Shown in pieces: positions 42,739 to 53,569 of a DNA stretch of 64,000 nt; the stretch's first letter is position 1; each line of letters begins with the position of its first letter. The position numbers and the translations under genes are program-made. The stretch is from Janthinobacterium sp. CG3 (GTDB lineage: Bacteria; Pseudomonadota; Gammaproteobacteria; Burkholderiales; Burkholderiaceae_D): assembly GCF_000344615.1 (NCBI RefSeq), contig NZ_KB467824.1, positions 5,467,125 to 5,531,124 of the forward strand, read 5' to 3'. Below the pieces are notes generated by a model. It was given only the letters and a program-made list of their open reading frames with translations. It searched no databases and was not told the DNA's origin.

Positions 42739-43551
42739 TTGAAACGGATAGCACTCGGGGTCCAGTACGACGGCACGGCCTGGCACGGTTACCAGAAACA
42801 AGAAGACCGCCAGACGGTGCAAGACCAGCTTGAAATCGCGCTGGAAAAATTTGCCCGCGTACCGGTCGGCACCACCTGCGCCGGCCGCACCGACACCGGC
42901 GTGCACGCGCTGGAGCAAGTGGTGCACTTCGATACCGACCTCGAACGCGACATCCACTCCTGGATCCGCGGCGTCAACACCTTCCTGCCGGCCTCGATCG
43001 CGGTGCGCTGGTCGCACGAAATCGACGCCAGCGTCGCCGCCGCCAACCCGGACGAGCAATTCCACGCCCGCTTCAGCGCGCGCTCGCGCACCTACCATTA
43101 CGTGCTCTACAACAATCCCACCCGCTCGCCGCTGCTGGAAGGGCGCGCCGGCTGGGTCTTCCGCGCGCTCGACGTCGCGCCGATGCGCGAAGCGGTCAAA
43201 CCGCTGATCGGCTGGCACGACTTCACCGCCTTCCGCGCGGCGCACTGCCAGGCCAAGTCGCCGGTCAAGCTGATGCATGAAATCGGCATCGAACGGCGCG
43301 GCGAACTGATCGTCTTCACCATCCGCGCCAACGCCTTCCTGCACCACATGGTGCGCAACCTGGTCGGCTCGCTGATCTACATCGGCCTGGGCAAACACCC
43401 GCCGCAATGGCTGGGCGAAGTGCTGGCGGGGCGCTGCCGCGCCGACGCCGCGCCGACCTTCATGCCGGACGGCTTGTATCTGGCGAAAATCGATTACGAC
43501 CCCAAATGGTGCCTGCCGCAAGAAGCCGCCAGCCCCTTGCCCTGGTTCTAA
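42739..43551 (+). CDS. truA: tRNA pseudouridine(38-40) synthase
   Basis: A 270-residue pseudouridine synthase acting on the anticodon stem of tRNAs. The catalytic aspartate is in AGRTDTGVHA; other family stretches are ALGVQYDGTAWHGYQKQ and FTIRANAFLHHMVRNLVG. The start is TTG at 42739, with GGA upstream; the encoded sequence then matches the family's beginning directly. It is followed by the tryptophan genes, as in relatives. Confidence 0.93.
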   Translation: MKRIALGVQYDGTAWHGYQKQEDRQTVQDQLEIALEKFARVPVGTTCAGRTDTGVHALEQVVHFDTDLERDIHSWIRGVNTFLPASIAVRWSHEIDASVAAANPDEQFHARFSARSRTYHYVLYNNPTRSPLLEGRAGWVFRALDVAPMREAVKPLIGWHDFTAFRAAHCQAKSPVKLMHEIGIERRGELIVFTIRANAFLHHMVRNLVGSLIYIGLGKHPPQWLGEVLAGRCRADAAPTFMPDGLYLAKIDYDPKWCLPQEAASPLPWF

Positions 43552-43579
43552 CAACAACCCTGGGGGCAGGTCCCGGAAC

Positions 43580-43606
43580 GGCGGTTCTCGTGCCTTGAAA
43601 ACCGCC
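43580..43606. other. Hairpin between truA and trpF
   Basis: GGCGGTT and AACCGCC pair over a 13-base loop in the 110-base truA/trpF gap. Around it lie GGGACGTGACCCC and GGGACGATCCCC, short G-run/C-run segments reminiscent of the palindromic repeats elsewhere in the window. No T-run follows. Confidence 0.4.
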
Positions 43607-43660
43607 ATATTGGGACGTGACCCCGCGGTGTAGGGACGATCCCCTATTTGCAGGAGAGTG

Positions 43661-44356
43661 ATGATGCAGAGAACGCGTATCAAGATTTGCGGCCTGACCC
43701 GCGCCGAGGACGTGGCGGCGGTGGTCGAGGCCGGCGCCGACGCGATCGGCTTGGTGTTTTATCCGAAGAGTCCGCGCTATGTGACGCCGCGCCGCGCCGC
43801 CGAGCTGATCGCCGCGCTGCCGCCCTTCGTCGGCGCCGTCGGCTTGTTCGTCAACGCCAGCGTCGACGAGTTGGCGATGGTGGCGCGCATCGCGCCGCTG
43901 GCGTTGTTGCAGTTCCACGGCGACGAATCGCCCGAGCACAGCGCCAGGCTGGCCGCCGCCGCGAATCGTCCCTTCATGCAGGTTTTTCGCGTCAAGCCCG
44001 ACACGAGCGCCGCCGATTTGTTAGAATACGAGCAGCGCTACCGCGCCGCCAGCACCTTGTTTTCGGGCCTCTTGCTCGATACGTATGTCGATGCCTACGG
44101 CGGCGCAGGAAAGGTATTTGATTGGTCTCTCATTCCAAAAGAACTCGCGCCTCGGGTCGTTTTAAGTGGTGGCTTGAGCGTACAAAACGCGACTGACGCG
44201 GTGGTACGCGTACGCCCTTACGCAGTCGACGTCAGCAGTGGCGTCGAGGCGGACAAGGGTATCAAGGACGCGCGCAGGATCCGCGACTTCGTCCGGGCGA
44301 TCCGTGCCGCCGATGCCATCATTGAAAGAGAAAAATCCCATGACAAGCCTGCCTGA
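43661..44356 (+). CDS. trpF: Phosphoribosylanthranilate isomerase
   Basis: A TIM-barrel enzyme of about 231 residues converting phosphoribosylanthranilate in tryptophan synthesis. Motifs: [11 protein letters not shown] with the catalytic cysteine, [25 protein letters not shown] and the phosphate site SGGLSVQNA with DVSSGVE. Start candidates GTG 43658, ATG 43661 and ATG 43664 all follow AGGAG; 43661 or 43664 fit best. It overlaps trpB by 17 bases, so the two are coupled. Confidence 0.95.
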   Translation: MMQRTRIKICGLTRAEDVAAVVEAGADAIGLVFYPKSPRYVTPRRAAELIAALPPFVGAVGLFVNASVDELAMVARIAPLALLQFHGDESPEHSARLAAAANRPFMQVFRVKPDTSAADLLEYEQRYRAASTLFSGLLLDTYVDAYGGAGKVFDWSLIPKELAPRVVLSGGLSVQNATDAVVRVRPYAVDVSSGVEADKGIKDARRIRDFVRAIRAADAIIEREKSHDKPA

Positions 44357-45584
44357 ATCCGGCCCAGCCGCCGCATTGTTCCACGCCACCGATTACCATT
44401 TGCCAAACGCCAAGGGCCATTTCGGCCCCTACGGCGGCGCCTTCGTCGCCGAAACCCTGAGCCACGCGCTGGCCGAGCTGAACGAGGCCTACGCGCGCTA
44501 TAGCAACGACGCCGAATTCCTCAACGAATACCGCTACGAGCTGAAGCATTTCGTCGGCCGTCCGTCGCCGATCTACCACGCCAAGCGCTGGTCCGAGATG
44601 ATGGGCGGCGCGCAGATTTATTTCAAGCGCGAGGATTTGAACCACACCGGCGCCCACAAGATCAACAACGTGATCGGCCAGGCCCTGTTGGCCAAGCGCA
44701 TGGGCAAGCCGCGCATCATCGCCGAAACCGGCGCCGGCCAGCACGGCGTGGCCACGGCCACCATCTGCGCCCGCTTCGGCCTGGAATGCGTGGTGTACAT
44801 GGGCAGCGAGGACGTCAAGCGCCAGGCCCAGAACGTTTACCGGATGAAGCTGCTGGGCGCCACCGTCGTACCGGTCGAGTCCGGCTCCAAGACGCTCAAG
44901 GACGCGCTCAACGAGGCCATGCGCGACTGGGTCACCAACATTGAAAACACCTTCTACATCATCGGCACCGTGGCCGGCCCGCATCCGTACCCGATGATGG
45001 TGCGCGATTTCCAGTCGGTCATCGGCGAGGAATGCCTGGTGCAAATGCCGGAAATGACCGGCCGCCAGCCCGACTACGTGCTCGCCTGCATCGGCGGCGG
45101 CTCCAACGCGATGGGTATTTTCTATCCCTACATCGACCGGCGCGACGTGCGCCTGGTCGGCGTCGAGGCGGCAGGCGAGGGGCTGCACACCGGCAAGCAC
45201 GCGGCCTCGCTGACGGCCGGCTACCCGGGCGTGTTGCACGGCAACCGCACCTATTTGCTGCAGGACGAAAACGGCCAGATCATCGAGACCCATTCGGTCT
45301 CGGCCGGGCTGGACTATCCGGGCGTCGGCCCCGAGCACGCGTGGTTGAAGGATTCCGGGCGCGCGCAGTACGTCTCGATCACCGACGACGAGGCGCTGCA
45401 GGCTTTCCACGATTGTTGCCGCATCGAAGGCATCATCCCTGCGCTGGAGTCGTCGCACGCGCTGGCCTACGCGGCCCAGTTGGCGGCGACCCTGCCGAAG
45501 GAGCAGATCGTGCTGGCCAATTTGTCCGGCCGCGGCGACAAGGACATGCACACCGTGGCGGAGCGGATGGGGCTGAATTGGTAG
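44340..45584 (+). CDS. trpB: Tryptophan synthase, beta chain
   Basis: A 414-residue PLP enzyme joining indole and serine. The ATG at 44340 within the end of trpF is preferred over upstream in-frame codons because sequence after it begins the family pattern ([15 protein letters not shown]). The PLP lysine is in HTGAHKINN, the phosphate-binding glycine loop is GGGSNAMG, and the catalytic glutamate region [12 protein letters not shown] is intact. It forms the alpha-beta complex with TrpA. Confidence 0.97.
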   Translation: MTSLPESGPAAALFHATDYHLPNAKGHFGPYGGAFVAETLSHALAELNEAYARYSNDAEFLNEYRYELKHFVGRPSPIYHAKRWSEMMGGAQIYFKREDLNHTGAHKINNVIGQALLAKRMGKPRIIAETGAGQHGVATATICARFGLECVVYMGSEDVKRQAQNVYRMKLLGATVVPVESGSKTLKDALNEAMRDWVTNIENTFYIIGTVAGPHPYPMMVRDFQSVIGEECLVQMPEMTGRQPDYVLACIGGGSNAMGIFYPYIDRRDVRLVGVEAAGEGLHTGKHAASLTAGYPGVLHGNRTYLLQDENGQIIETHSVSAGLDYPGVGPEHAWLKDSGRAQYVSITDDEALQAFHDCCRIEGIIPALESSHALAYAAQLAATLPKEQIVLANLSGRGDKDMHTVAERMGLNW

Positions 45585-45669
45585 GTCGGCTTCGCGTAGC
45601 GTAAGCCGCCGGCGGCGCCGCCAGCGGCGCCGGCCCGCCCCCATTCCACACAATCATAGAAAGCCATCC

Positions 45670-46467
45670 ATGTCCAGAATCACCGCCACATTCGCCGCGC
45701 TCGCGGCGCAGAAAAAAACCGCCCTGGTCACCTTCATCACCGCCGGCGACCCCGGCCCGGAATTGACGCTGCCGCTGATGCACGCGCTGGTCGAGGGCGG
45801 CGCCGACATCCTCGAACTGGGCGTGCCGTTTTCCGATCCGATGGCCGAAGGCCCGGTGATCCAGCGCGCCTGCGAGCGCGCGTTGAAATTCAACATCGGC
45901 CTGAAGGACGTCTTCGAATACGTGCGCCGCTTCCGCGAAACCAACCAGAGCACCCCGGTGGTGCTGATGGGTTACGCCAATCCGCTCGAACGCATGGGCG
46001 CCGAGGCGTTTATCGCCGCCTCGAAGGCGGCCGGCGCCGACGGCGCCATCATCGTCGACTATCCGCCCGAGGAATGCGAGGAGTTCGCCGCGGCGATGCG
46101 CGCCAACGGCCTCGACATGATCTTCCTGCTGGCGCCGACCTCGACCGAGGAACGCATCGCCCAGGTCGCCAAGGTTGGCGGCGGCTTCAGCTATTACGTG
46201 TCGCTCAAGGGCGTCACCGGCGCCGGCAATATCGACACCGTCCAGGTGGCCGAGCGGCTGGCGGCGATCCGCCGCCACGTCAAGCTGCCGATCGGCGTCG
46301 GTTTCGGCATCCGCGACGCCGCCACGGCGAAGGCGGTGGCGGCGGTGGCCGACGCGGTCGTCATCGGCAGCCGCATCATCCAGGAAATCGAGAATGCGCC
46401 GCCGCAGGGAGCGCCCGCCGCCGTGCGCAGCTTCGTCGCCGGCATCCGCGAGGCGCTCGACGCCTGA
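45670..46467 (+). CDS. trpA: Tryptophan synthase, alpha chain
   Basis: A 265-residue TIM-barrel enzyme that cleaves indole-glycerol phosphate and channels indole to TrpB. The catalytic glutamate is in [11 protein letters not shown] and the aspartate in IIVDYPPEE; the phosphate loop reads IGVGFGIRD with VIGSRII. It lies 85 bases after trpB and ends in a GC-rich hairpin (CGCCGCAA/TTGCGGCG) just past its stop. Confidence 0.96.
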   Translation: MSRITATFAALAAQKKTALVTFITAGDPGPELTLPLMHALVEGGADILELGVPFSDPMAEGPVIQRACERALKFNIGLKDVFEYVRRFRETNQSTPVVLMGYANPLERMGAEAFIAASKAAGADGAIIVDYPPEECEEFAAAMRANGLDMIFLLAPTSTEERIAQVAKVGGGFSYYVSLKGVTGAGNIDTVQVAERLAAIRRHVKLPIGVGFGIRDAATAKAVAAVADAVVIGSRIIQEIENAPPQGAPAAVRSFVAGIREALDA

Positions 46468-46734
46468 CGCCGCAACGGCGTTGCGGCGCAAAGCGACAGT
46501 AGATGAGGCCGGACGCCGCCGCCCACTTTGATAATTGTTTTGGGGCAAGTTCGACAGCCCGGCCCTAAACGGCTACACTACGGCCACTGAACGAAGCTAT
46601 CACTGGTGAAGCAAGGATGGGACGGGGCCGCCGGCCCGTCGGGTCGGGCGCATAGCCCCGCCCCGGCGGGGCCGCCGGGCCCGTGCGCCGCTTGCCGGAG
46701 TAACCGTCTGCCCGACAGGGCCATAGGAGAGAAT

Positions 46735-47607
46735 ATGAGTTGGTTAGAAAAATTGCTGCCCCCGCGGATTCAACGTTCCGACGCCGCGGCGCGCAAAACC
46801 ATGCCGGAAGGCCTGTGGGTCAAATGCCCGTCGTGCGAAGCCGTGCTGTACCGCACCGACCTGGAGTCGAACCTGCATGTTTGCCCGAAGTGCGACCACC
46901 ACATGCGCATCCGCGCGCGCGCCCGCCTGGACGGCTTGCTCGACGCCGGCGGCCGCTATGAAATCGGCCAGGAAATCCTGCCGGTCGACACCCTCAAATT
47001 CAAAGACAGCAAAAAATACCCGGACCGCCTGAAGTCGGCCATGGAAGCGACCGGCGAGACCGACGCGATGGTGGTGCTGGGCGGCGCCATCATGAGCCTG
47101 CCGGTGGTGGTGGCGTGCTTCGAATTCGAATTCATGGGCGGCTCGATGGGTTCGGTCGTCGGCGAGCGCTTCGTGCGCGGCGCCCAGGTCGCGCTGGAGC
47201 AGAAGGTGCCGTTTATTTGCATCACCGCCACCGGCGGCGCGCGCATGCAGGAAGGCTTGCTGTCGCTGTTGCAGATGGCCAAGACCACCGCGATGCTGAC
47301 CAAGCTGTCCGAGAAGAAGCTGCCGTTCATCAGCGTGCTGACCGATCCGACCATGGGCGGCGTGTCCGCCTCGTTCGCCTTCATGGGCGACGTCGTGATC
47401 GCCGAGCCGAAGGCGCTGATCGGCTTCGCCGGCCCGCGGGTGATTGAAAACACCGTGCGCGAAAAACTGCCGGAAGGCTTCCAGCGCGCCGAGTTCCTGG
47501 TCACCAAGGGTGCCGTCGACATGATCGTCGACCGGCGCAAGATGCGCGAAGAAATCGCCCGCCTGCTGGCCTTGCTGCAAAACCAGGCCGTCGAGGTCCT
47601 CGCTTAA
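46735..47607 (+). CDS. accD: Acetyl-CoA carboxylase carboxyltransferase, beta subunit
   Basis: A 290-residue subunit of the first enzyme of fatty acid synthesis. ATG at 46735 (AGGAGA before it) gives [10 protein letters not shown], the usual start. The N-terminal zinc ribbon is CPSC and CPKC (residues about 34-56), followed by the carboxyltransferase fold ([45 protein letters not shown]). It follows the trp genes and precedes folC, the common order in beta- and gammaproteobacteria. Confidence 0.97.
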   Translation: MSWLEKLLPPRIQRSDAAARKTMPEGLWVKCPSCEAVLYRTDLESNLHVCPKCDHHMRIRARARLDGLLDAGGRYEIGQEILPVDTLKFKDSKKYPDRLKSAMEATGETDAMVVLGGAIMSLPVVVACFEFEFMGGSMGSVVGERFVRGAQVALEQKVPFICITATGGARMQEGLLSLLQMAKTTAMLTKLSEKKLPFISVLTDPTMGGVSASFAFMGDVVIAEPKALIGFAGPRVIENTVREKLPEGFQRAEFLVTKGAVDMIVDRRKMREEIARLLALLQNQAVEVLA

Positions 47608-47683
47608 TTTGTTGTCGTTTTATTCGCGGCGCGCCAACGGGAAATTGTTCCGCCGGCGCGCCGCTTTCACGTAAAGCCCCGCC

Positions 47684-48982
47684 ATGCCCAACCTCCCCAC
47701 TACTCTGCCGGACTGGCTCGCCATGCTGGAAACCCGGCATTCCGAAACCCAGATCAACATGGGCCTGGACCGCGTGCAAGCGGTCAAGGCGCGCATGGCG
47801 CTGCGCTTCGACTGCCCGGTCATCATGGTCGCCGGCACCAACGGCAAGGGCTCCACCTGCGCCATGCTGGAGTCGGTGCTGCTGCGCGCCGGTTACAAGG
47901 TCGGCCTGTACATCAAGCCGCATTTCCTCGACTTCAACGAGCGCGCCCGCGTCAACGGCAACATGGCCGGCGACGCCGAGCTGGTGGCCAGCTTTGTGGC
48001 CGTCGAGGCGGTGCGCGGCGACACGCCGCTGACCTACTTCGAGTTCACCACGCTGGCGATCATGCACCTGCTGGCCGGCGCCGGGCTGGACGTGGCAATC
48101 CTCGAGGTCGGCCTGGGCGGGCGCCTGGACGCCGTCAACGTCATCGACGCCGACGTCGCCATCGTCACCAGCATCGACATCGACCACACCGACTACCTGG
48201 GCAGCACGCGCGAGGCGATCGGTTTCGAGAAGGCCGGCATTTTCCGCGCCGGCAAGGCCGCCATTTGCAGCGACCCGGTGCCGCCGCAGTCGCTGATCGA
48301 GCACGCCGGGGCGATCGGCGCCGACCTGTGGCTGATGGGCCGCGACTTCAACTATTCGGGCGACAAGCAGCAGTGGAACTACGGCGGGCGGGTGCAACGG
48401 CGCCACGCGCTGGCCTATCCGAGCCTGCGCGGCGCCAACCAGATCCTCAACGCCGCCGCCGTGCTGGCCGCGCTGGAGGTGCTCAAGCTGGACTTGCCGG
48501 TGGGCGCGCAGGAAGTGCGCACCGGCCTGGTGACGGTGGAACTGCCGGGCCGTTTCCAGGTGCTGCCGGGACGCCCGGCGGTGATCCTCGACGTCGCCCA
48601 CAACCCGCACGCGGCCGCCGCGCTGAACCAGAACCTGGGCAATATGGGCTTCCATCCCTATACCTACGCGGTGTTCGGCTCGATGCTCGACAAGGACATC
48701 GACGGCGTGATGGCGGCGATGGGCGAGCACGTCGACCATTGGTGCGTCTGCGACCTGCCGTCGGCGCGCGCGGCGACGGCCTCCGAGCTGGCGGCGAAGG
48801 CGCAATCGATGCTGGCCGGCAGGGACGATAGCGACGAGCGCAGCGTCACTATTTTCCCCAATCCAGCCCAGGCATATGCAAATGCGATGAGCCGGGCCGG
48901 CGAGAATGATAGAATTGTGGTCTTTGGCTCCTTCCTGACCGTCGCCGGCGTGATGATGGCCCGAAAATCCTCACTTCACTGA
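47684..48982 (+). CDS. folC: Folylpolyglutamate/dihydrofolate synthase
   Basis: A 432-residue Mur-ligase-like enzyme adding glutamate to folates. Motifs: ATP loop VAGTNGKGSTCAML, the VGLYIKPHFLDFNERARVNG substrate region, the cis-Pro/lysine area EVGLGGRLDAVN and the C-terminal DVAHNPHAAAAL. Length is normal. It sits between accD and a SPOR-domain gene. Confidence 0.95.
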   Translation: MPNLPTTLPDWLAMLETRHSETQINMGLDRVQAVKARMALRFDCPVIMVAGTNGKGSTCAMLESVLLRAGYKVGLYIKPHFLDFNERARVNGNMAGDAELVASFVAVEAVRGDTPLTYFEFTTLAIMHLLAGAGLDVAILEVGLGGRLDAVNVIDADVAIVTSIDIDHTDYLGSTREAIGFEKAGIFRAGKAAICSDPVPPQSLIEHAGAIGADLWLMGRDFNYSGDKQQWNYGGRVQRRHALAYPSLRGANQILNAAAVLAALEVLKLDLPVGAQEVRTGLVTVELPGRFQVLPGRPAVILDVAHNPHAAAALNQNLGNMGFHPYTYAVFGSMLDKDIDGVMAAMGEHVDHWCVCDLPSARAATASELAAKAQSMLAGRDDSDERSVTIFPNPAQAYANAMSRAGENDRIVVFGSFLTVAGVMMARKSSLH

Positions 48983-49008
48983 CCGTATTCCACCGAAAAA
49001 TATCACGC

Positions 49009-50046
49009 ATGGGCTTGTTCTCGAAATTTAGTAAAAACAAGCAAGATGGCGCTGGCGAAGACAGCGGCTTTTACACCGCCGACGACCAGGGCGCGACTGC
49101 GAAGGCGCGCTCCAAGCGCGCCAGCAACGCCGGCAACAGCGCCGGCGCCGGGCCGCGCCGCGGCGGCAAGGACGCCGCCGATCCGGTGCTGCCGGAGAAG
49201 AAACGCGCGCGCCGCCGTTTGGTCGGCGCCGTCGCGCTGGCGCTGGGGGTGGCGGTCGGCTTGCCGATGCTGCTCGATTCCGAACCGAAGCCGCTGGCCT
49301 CCGATATCGCGATCCAGATCCCGTCGAAGGACAAGCCGGCCGCGCAGCACGGCGCCGCCACGTCGGCGTCGGGTTCGGTGTCGTCGCGCGTGGCGGCCGG
49401 CGACGCCCTTGACCAGTCCGAGGAAATCGTTGACGATGCCGCGGCGCCGGTGCCGGCGGCGCCTGTCAAGGTGGCGCCGACGCCAGTGGCGCCGCCGGTG
49501 CTCGCCGAAGTAAAGACTCACATTGAACCGAAGCCGGTGAAACCGGAAGCGCCCAAAGTCGAGGCCAAGGTCGCGACCAAACCGGACGCGCCGAAGGCCG
49601 AGGGCAGGGTCGCGCCAAAGCCGGAGCTAAAGCCGGAACCGAAGCCGAAGCCCGAATCCAAGCCGCACGAGACCCGCCAGGCCGAGGCCAAGCCGGTCGA
49701 GCCCAAACCGGTCGAGCCGAAACCGGCCGCCAAGCCGGCCCAGCCGGCCGAAGACGCCACGCGCGCGCTGGCGATTTTGGAAGGCAAGCCGGCGGTTAAG
49801 CCGCAGGAGGCCGGCTCCGGCAAGTTCGTGGTGCAGGTTGCCGCGCTGGCGACCCAGGACAAGGTCGACGAATTGCAGGGCAGGCTGAAGGAAGCGGGCA
49901 TCCACTCCTACACGCAGAAGGTGCCGACCCCGACGGGCGAGCGCATCCGCGTGCGGGTGGGGCCGTTCGGCAGCAAGGAAGACGCCGAGAAGGCGCGCGC
50001 CAAGTTGAGCAAGCTGGGCCTGGGCGGCAGCCTGGTGCCGGCTTGA
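49009..50046 (+). CDS. SPOR-domain inner-membrane protein (DedD-like)
   Basis: A 345-residue protein. The cytoplasmic N-terminus is basic; a membrane helix (LVGAVALALGVAVGLPMLL) lies at about residues 70-89; a long Pro/Lys/Glu-rich periplasmic spacer with repeating K-P-x-E-x-K-P units follows; a SPOR domain ends the protein (GKFVVQVAALATQDKVDELQ, RIRVRVGPFGSKEDAEKARA). SPOR domains bind denuded peptidoglycan at division sites, so it likely acts in septation as DedD does. Gene order folC-dedD-cvpA-purF supports this. Confidence 0.88.
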   Translation: MGLFSKFSKNKQDGAGEDSGFYTADDQGATAKARSKRASNAGNSAGAGPRRGGKDAADPVLPEKKRARRRLVGAVALALGVAVGLPMLLDSEPKPLASDIAIQIPSKDKPAAQHGAATSASGSVSSRVAAGDALDQSEEIVDDAAAPVPAAPVKVAPTPVAPPVLAEVKTHIEPKPVKPEAPKVEAKVATKPDAPKAEGRVAPKPELKPEPKPKPESKPHETRQAEAKPVEPKPVEPKPAAKPAQPAEDATRALAILEGKPAVKPQEAGSGKFVVQVAALATQDKVDELQGRLKEAGIHSYTQKVPTPTGERIRVRVGPFGSKEDAEKARAKLSKLGLGGSLVPA

Positions 50047-50086
50047 CGCCAAAGATGGCGGCGAGCGGCCAGCAAGGGCGGGCGGC

Positions 50087-50575
50087 GTGACGCTGTTCGA
50101 CTACCTGGTCTTGTTCGTGCTGATCTGCTCGGTGGTCATCAGCACGCTGCGCGGCCTGGTCAAGGAAATGCTGTCGCTGGTGAGCTGGGTGGTCGCCTTC
50201 GTCGTCGCCAACGCCTATGGCGCGGCGCTGGCGGCGTTGTTGCCGGATGTTATACCCGGCCAGGTGATACGCCTGATGGTGGCGTTCGTGGTGTTGTTTA
50301 TCGGCGTGCGCCTGTTGATGGGGCTGCTCGCCATGGCGGTGGACGCGCTGGTCACGGCAACCGGCCTGAGCCTCGCCGACCGCGGCCTCGGCGGCCTGTT
50401 CGGCCTGGCGCGCGGCCTGGTCATCGTGTTGGCCGCCGTTATCTTGTGCGGGATGACGTCGATCCCACAGCAGGCTTTCTGGAAACACGCGCTGTTAAGT
50501 CCGCTGGCGGAAAGCGGGGCCCGCACCATCAAGCCCTTTCTGCCGGCCGCTTACGCGCAGTACGTGCAATTTTGA
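50087..50575 (+). CDS. cvpA: CvpA family membrane protein
   Basis: A 162-residue protein with four predicted membrane helices and the CvpA opening (LFDYLVLFVLICSVVISTLR GLVKE pattern, residues 2-25). GTG start at 50087 behind a purine-rich GGGCGG. Family members affect envelope homeostasis and biofilm formation, with no known enzymatic role. It is located directly before purF, the context that gave its association with purine genes. Confidence 0.88.
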   Translation: MTLFDYLVLFVLICSVVISTLRGLVKEMLSLVSWVVAFVVANAYGAALAALLPDVIPGQVIRLMVAFVVLFIGVRLLMGLLAMAVDALVTATGLSLADRGLGGLFGLARGLVIVLAAVILCGMTSIPQQAFWKHALLSPLAESGARTIKPFLPAAYAQYVQF

Positions 50576-50614
50576 ATTTTTTTAAAATCAGTAGCACCAG
50601 TTTAGGAGCACACC

Positions 50615-52138
50615 ATGTGTGGCATCGTCGGCGTCGTTTCTCATCAACCTGTTAATCAAATGCTCTATGATGCCTTGCTGCTGTTGCAGCATCGCGGTCA
50701 GGACGCGGCAGGGATCGCGACCAATCACAGCAGTATGTTTTCCATGCACAAGGCCAACGGCCTGGTCCGTGACGTTTTCCGCACCCGCAACATGCGTTCG
50801 CTGCAAGGCAACTCGGGTATCGGCCACTGCCGCTATCCGACCGCCGGCTCGTCCAGCGAGGAGGAAGCGCAGCCGTTCTACGTCAACGCCCCGTTCGGCA
50901 TCACGCTGGCGCACAATGGCAACCTGACCAACTGGGAACAACTCAAGACCGAGATGTTCAAGAACGACCGCCGCCACATCAACACCGACTCCGACTCGGA
51001 AGTGTTGCTCAACGTGCTGGCGCATGAAATCGACGAAGCCACCAGCGCGCTGACGCTCGACCCGGCCGCCGTCTTCAAGGCCGTCACCGTGCTGCACCGC
51101 CGCGTGCGCGGCGCCTACGCCGCCGTGGCGCAAATCGCCGGCCTGGGCCTGCTGGCCTTCCGCGACCCGTTCGGCATCCGTCCGCTGTGCATGGGCATCA
51201 TCGAAAGCGACAAGGGCACCGAATACATGGTGGCCAGCGAATCGGTCGCGCTCGAAGGCATGGGCTTCCGCTTCGTGCGCGACATCGCGCCGGGCGAAGC
51301 GGTCTTCATCGACCTCGACGGCGTGCTGCACAGCCAGCAATGCGCCGACAACCCGAGCCTGAACCCCTGCGTCTTCGAATACGTCTACCTGGCCCGCCCG
51401 GACTCGATCATCGACGGCGCCTCGGTCTACGCGACGCGCCTGAAAATGGGCGAATACCTGGCCGAGAAGATCCGCAAGGAATTCCCGGAAGGCGAAATCG
51501 ACGTCGTCATGCCGATTCCCGACTCGTCCCGTCCGGCCGCGATCCAACTGGCGCTGGCGCTGAACATCGAATACCGCGAAGGTTTCATCAAGAACCGTTA
51601 CATCGGCCGCACCTTCCTGATGCCGGGCCAGGCCATGCGCAAGAAATCGGTGCGCCAGAAGCTCAACGCCATCGCCTCCGAGTTCAAGGACAAGGTCGTG
51701 CTGCTGGTCGACGATTCGATCGTGCGCGGCACCACCAGCCGTGAAATCGTGCAGATGGCGCGCGAAGCCGGCGCCAAGAAAGTCATCTTCGCCTCGGCCG
51801 CGCCGCCGGTGATCTTCCCGAACGTGTACGGCATCGACATGCCGACCCGCGACGAGCTGATCGCCTACGGCCGCACCACCGAGGAAGTGTGCCGCGAAAT
51901 CACCGCCGACGCCCTGGTGTACCAGGACATCGACGCGCTCAAGCGCGCCATTTCGGACGTCAACCCGGCGCTGACGAACTTCGAAGCCTCGTGCTTCGAC
52001 GGCGTCTACGTCACCGGCGATGTGTCGCAAGCCTATCTCGACCGTCTTGAGTACGCGCGCCACAATCCGAAGGCGGCGGCGGTGGAAGACACCCCGCGTT
52101 CGCAGCTGAACCTCAACCTCGCCACCACCGAAGGGTGA
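50615..52138 (+). CDS. purF: Amidophosphoribosyltransferase
   Basis: A 507-residue enzyme for the first step of purine synthesis. Cys2, the glutaminase nucleophile, is exposed after Met removal ([10 protein letters not shown]). The glutaminase domain has [11 protein letters not shown] and AHNGNLTN; the PRTase domain has [13 protein letters not shown] and the PRPP loop [15 protein letters not shown] clear ribosome site GGAG precedes it and a strong terminator follows. It is the end of the accD-folC-SPOR-cvpA-purF block. Confidence 0.97.
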   Translation: MCGIVGVVSHQPVNQMLYDALLLLQHRGQDAAGIATNHSSMFSMHKANGLVRDVFRTRNMRSLQGNSGIGHCRYPTAGSSSEEEAQPFYVNAPFGITLAHNGNLTNWEQLKTEMFKNDRRHINTDSDSEVLLNVLAHEIDEATSALTLDPAAVFKAVTVLHRRVRGAYAAVAQIAGLGLLAFRDPFGIRPLCMGIIESDKGTEYMVASESVALEGMGFRFVRDIAPGEAVFIDLDGVLHSQQCADNPSLNPCVFEYVYLARPDSIIDGASVYATRLKMGEYLAEKIRKEFPEGEIDVVMPIPDSSRPAAIQLALALNIEYREGFIKNRYIGRTFLMPGQAMRKKSVRQKLNAIASEFKDKVVLLVDDSIVRGTTSREIVQMAREAGAKKVIFASAAPPVIFPNVYGIDMPTRDELIAYGRTTEEVCREITADALVYQDIDALKRAISDVNPALTNFEASCFDGVYVTGDVSQAYLDRLEYARHNPKAAAVEDTPRSQLNLNLATTEG

Positions 52139-52144
52139 TGGCGC

Positions 52145-52170
52145 GCCCGGCTTGCGCCGGGCTTTTTTTT
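52145..52170 (+). terminator. Rho-independent terminator after purF
   Basis: GCCCGGC and GCCGGGC pair around TTGC, followed by eight T. It lies 7 bases past the purF stop. Confidence 0.88.
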
Positions 52171-52207
52171 GCCCGCGCGCACGCGCGGCGGCGTTTCCGG
52201 AAAAACC

Positions 52208-53449
52208 ATGAGCGACACAAAAAACTACGGCTTTACCACCACCATCCTGCACGGCGACCGCCAGAAGTCGATCGAACACGGCTCGCTGCACCGGCCGATC
52301 CACACCTCGGTGGCTTTCGGCTACGCCGACGCGCGCCAGCTCGCCTCGGTATTCCAGGGCAAGGAGCCGGGCTTCCGCTACGGCCGCCAGGGCAACCCGA
52401 CCGTCTCGGCGCTGGAAGATAAAATCACCAAGATGGAAGACGGCGTCGCCAGCATCTGCTTCGCCACCGGCATGGGCGCCATCGGCGCCGTGTTCCAGGC
52501 GCTGTTGCGCGCCGGCGACCACGTGGTCTCGTCGTCCTTCCTGTTCGGCAACACCAACAGCCTGTGGCAAACGGTGGCCGGGCAGGGCGTCGGCGTCGCC
52601 TTCGTCGACGCCACCGACGTCGGGCGGGTCGCCGCGGCGCTCACGCCGGCGACGCGCATGGTTTTCGTCGAAACCATCGCCAACCCGCGCACCCAGATCG
52701 CCGACCTGGAGCGCATCGGCGAACTGTGCCAGCGGCGCGGCATCCTCTACATCGTCGACAACTCGATGACCTCGCCCTACCTGTTCCGCCCGAAGGCGGT
52801 GCACGCCGGCCTGGTGGTGAACGCGCTGACCAAGTCGATCGGCGGCCATGGCGACGCGCTTGGCGGCTGCCTGACCGACACCGGCGCCTACGACTGGAGC
52901 CGCTTCCCGAACATCGTCGAGAACTACAAGAAGGCCGCGCCTAAGCAATGGGGCATGGCGCAGATCCGCGCCAAGGGCTTGCGCGACTTCGGCGCCTCGC
53001 TGGGGCCGGAGGCGGCGCACAGCATCGCCGTCGGCGCCGAAACGTTGGCGCTGCGCATGGAGCGCGCCTGCGCCAACGCCATGGCGCTGGCGCAACTGCT
53101 GGAGGCGGACGAGCGCGTCGCCGCCGTGCACTACCCGGGCCTGGCCTCGCACCCGCAGCACGCCCTCGCCGGCGAACTGTTCCGCGGCTACGGCTTCCTG
53201 TTCAGCTTTGAGTTGAAGGACGGCATCGACTGCTTCGACTTCCTGAACCGGCTGAAGTTGGCGATCCCGGCCAGCAACCTGGGCGACACCCGCACGCTGG
53301 TGATCCCGGTCGCCCACACCATCTTCTTTGAAATGGGCGCCGAGCGGCGCGCCTCGATGGGCATCGCCGAATCGCTGATCCGCGTCTCGGTCGGCATCGA
53401 AGACAGCGCCGACCTGCTGGACGACTTCCGCGCCGCCTTGGCCGGCTAG
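52208..53449 (+). CDS. Cystathionine gamma-synthase/O-acylhomoserine sulfhydrylase family PLP enzyme
   Basis: A 413-residue Cys/Met metabolism PLP enzyme. ATG 52208 starts the recognisable MSDTKNYGFTTTILHGDRQ. Motifs: substrate-pocket YGRQGNPTVSALE, IVDNSMTSPYLFRP, and the PLP lysine in ALTKSIGGHGDALGG. The purF-downstream position is where many betaproteobacteria have metZ, but the sequence around RYGRQGNPT differs from classical MetZ, so the exact activity (cystathionine gamma-synthase, sulfhydrylase or a lyase) is open. A shared terminator follows. Confidence 0.85.
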   Translation: MSDTKNYGFTTTILHGDRQKSIEHGSLHRPIHTSVAFGYADARQLASVFQGKEPGFRYGRQGNPTVSALEDKITKMEDGVASICFATGMGAIGAVFQALLRAGDHVVSSSFLFGNTNSLWQTVAGQGVGVAFVDATDVGRVAAALTPATRMVFVETIANPRTQIADLERIGELCQRRGILYIVDNSMTSPYLFRPKAVHAGLVVNALTKSIGGHGDALGGCLTDTGAYDWSRFPNIVENYKKAAPKQWGMAQIRAKGLRDFGASLGPEAAHSIAVGAETLALRMERACANAMALAQLLEADERVAAVHYPGLASHPQHALAGELFRGYGFLFSFELKDGIDCFDFLNRLKLAIPASNLGDTRTLVIPVAHTIFFEMGAERRASMGIAESLIRVSVGIEDSADLLDDFRAALAG

Positions 53450-53519
53450 TTGGTGCGGTTGTCGTCGCTCGGGTTGGCCGGAACGGCGCAATCCGACCCG
53501 CGACACGCTGCGGGTCAAC

Positions 53520-53549
53520 AAAAAAGCCGGCCCAGGAGGCCGGCTTTTT
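53520..53549. terminator. Bidirectional terminator between the PLP enzyme gene and lexA
   Basis: GCCGGCC and GGCCGGC pair around CAGGA, flanked by six A on the left and five T on the right, so it can stop transcription from both converging genes. Confidence 0.85.
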
Positions 53550-53569
53550 GCACTATTCTTTCATCGATC

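Noticed and set aside
39983-42754. A 923-codon minus-strand open frame opposite fimV
   Set aside because: High GC makes long antisense frames common; the product is Arg/Gly/Val-rich without motifs, and fimV on the plus strand is well supported.
50588-53521. A 977-codon minus-strand open frame opposite purF and the PLP enzyme gene
   Set aside because: Composition is that of a shadow frame, no family pattern, and both plus-strand genes have intact catalytic motifs.
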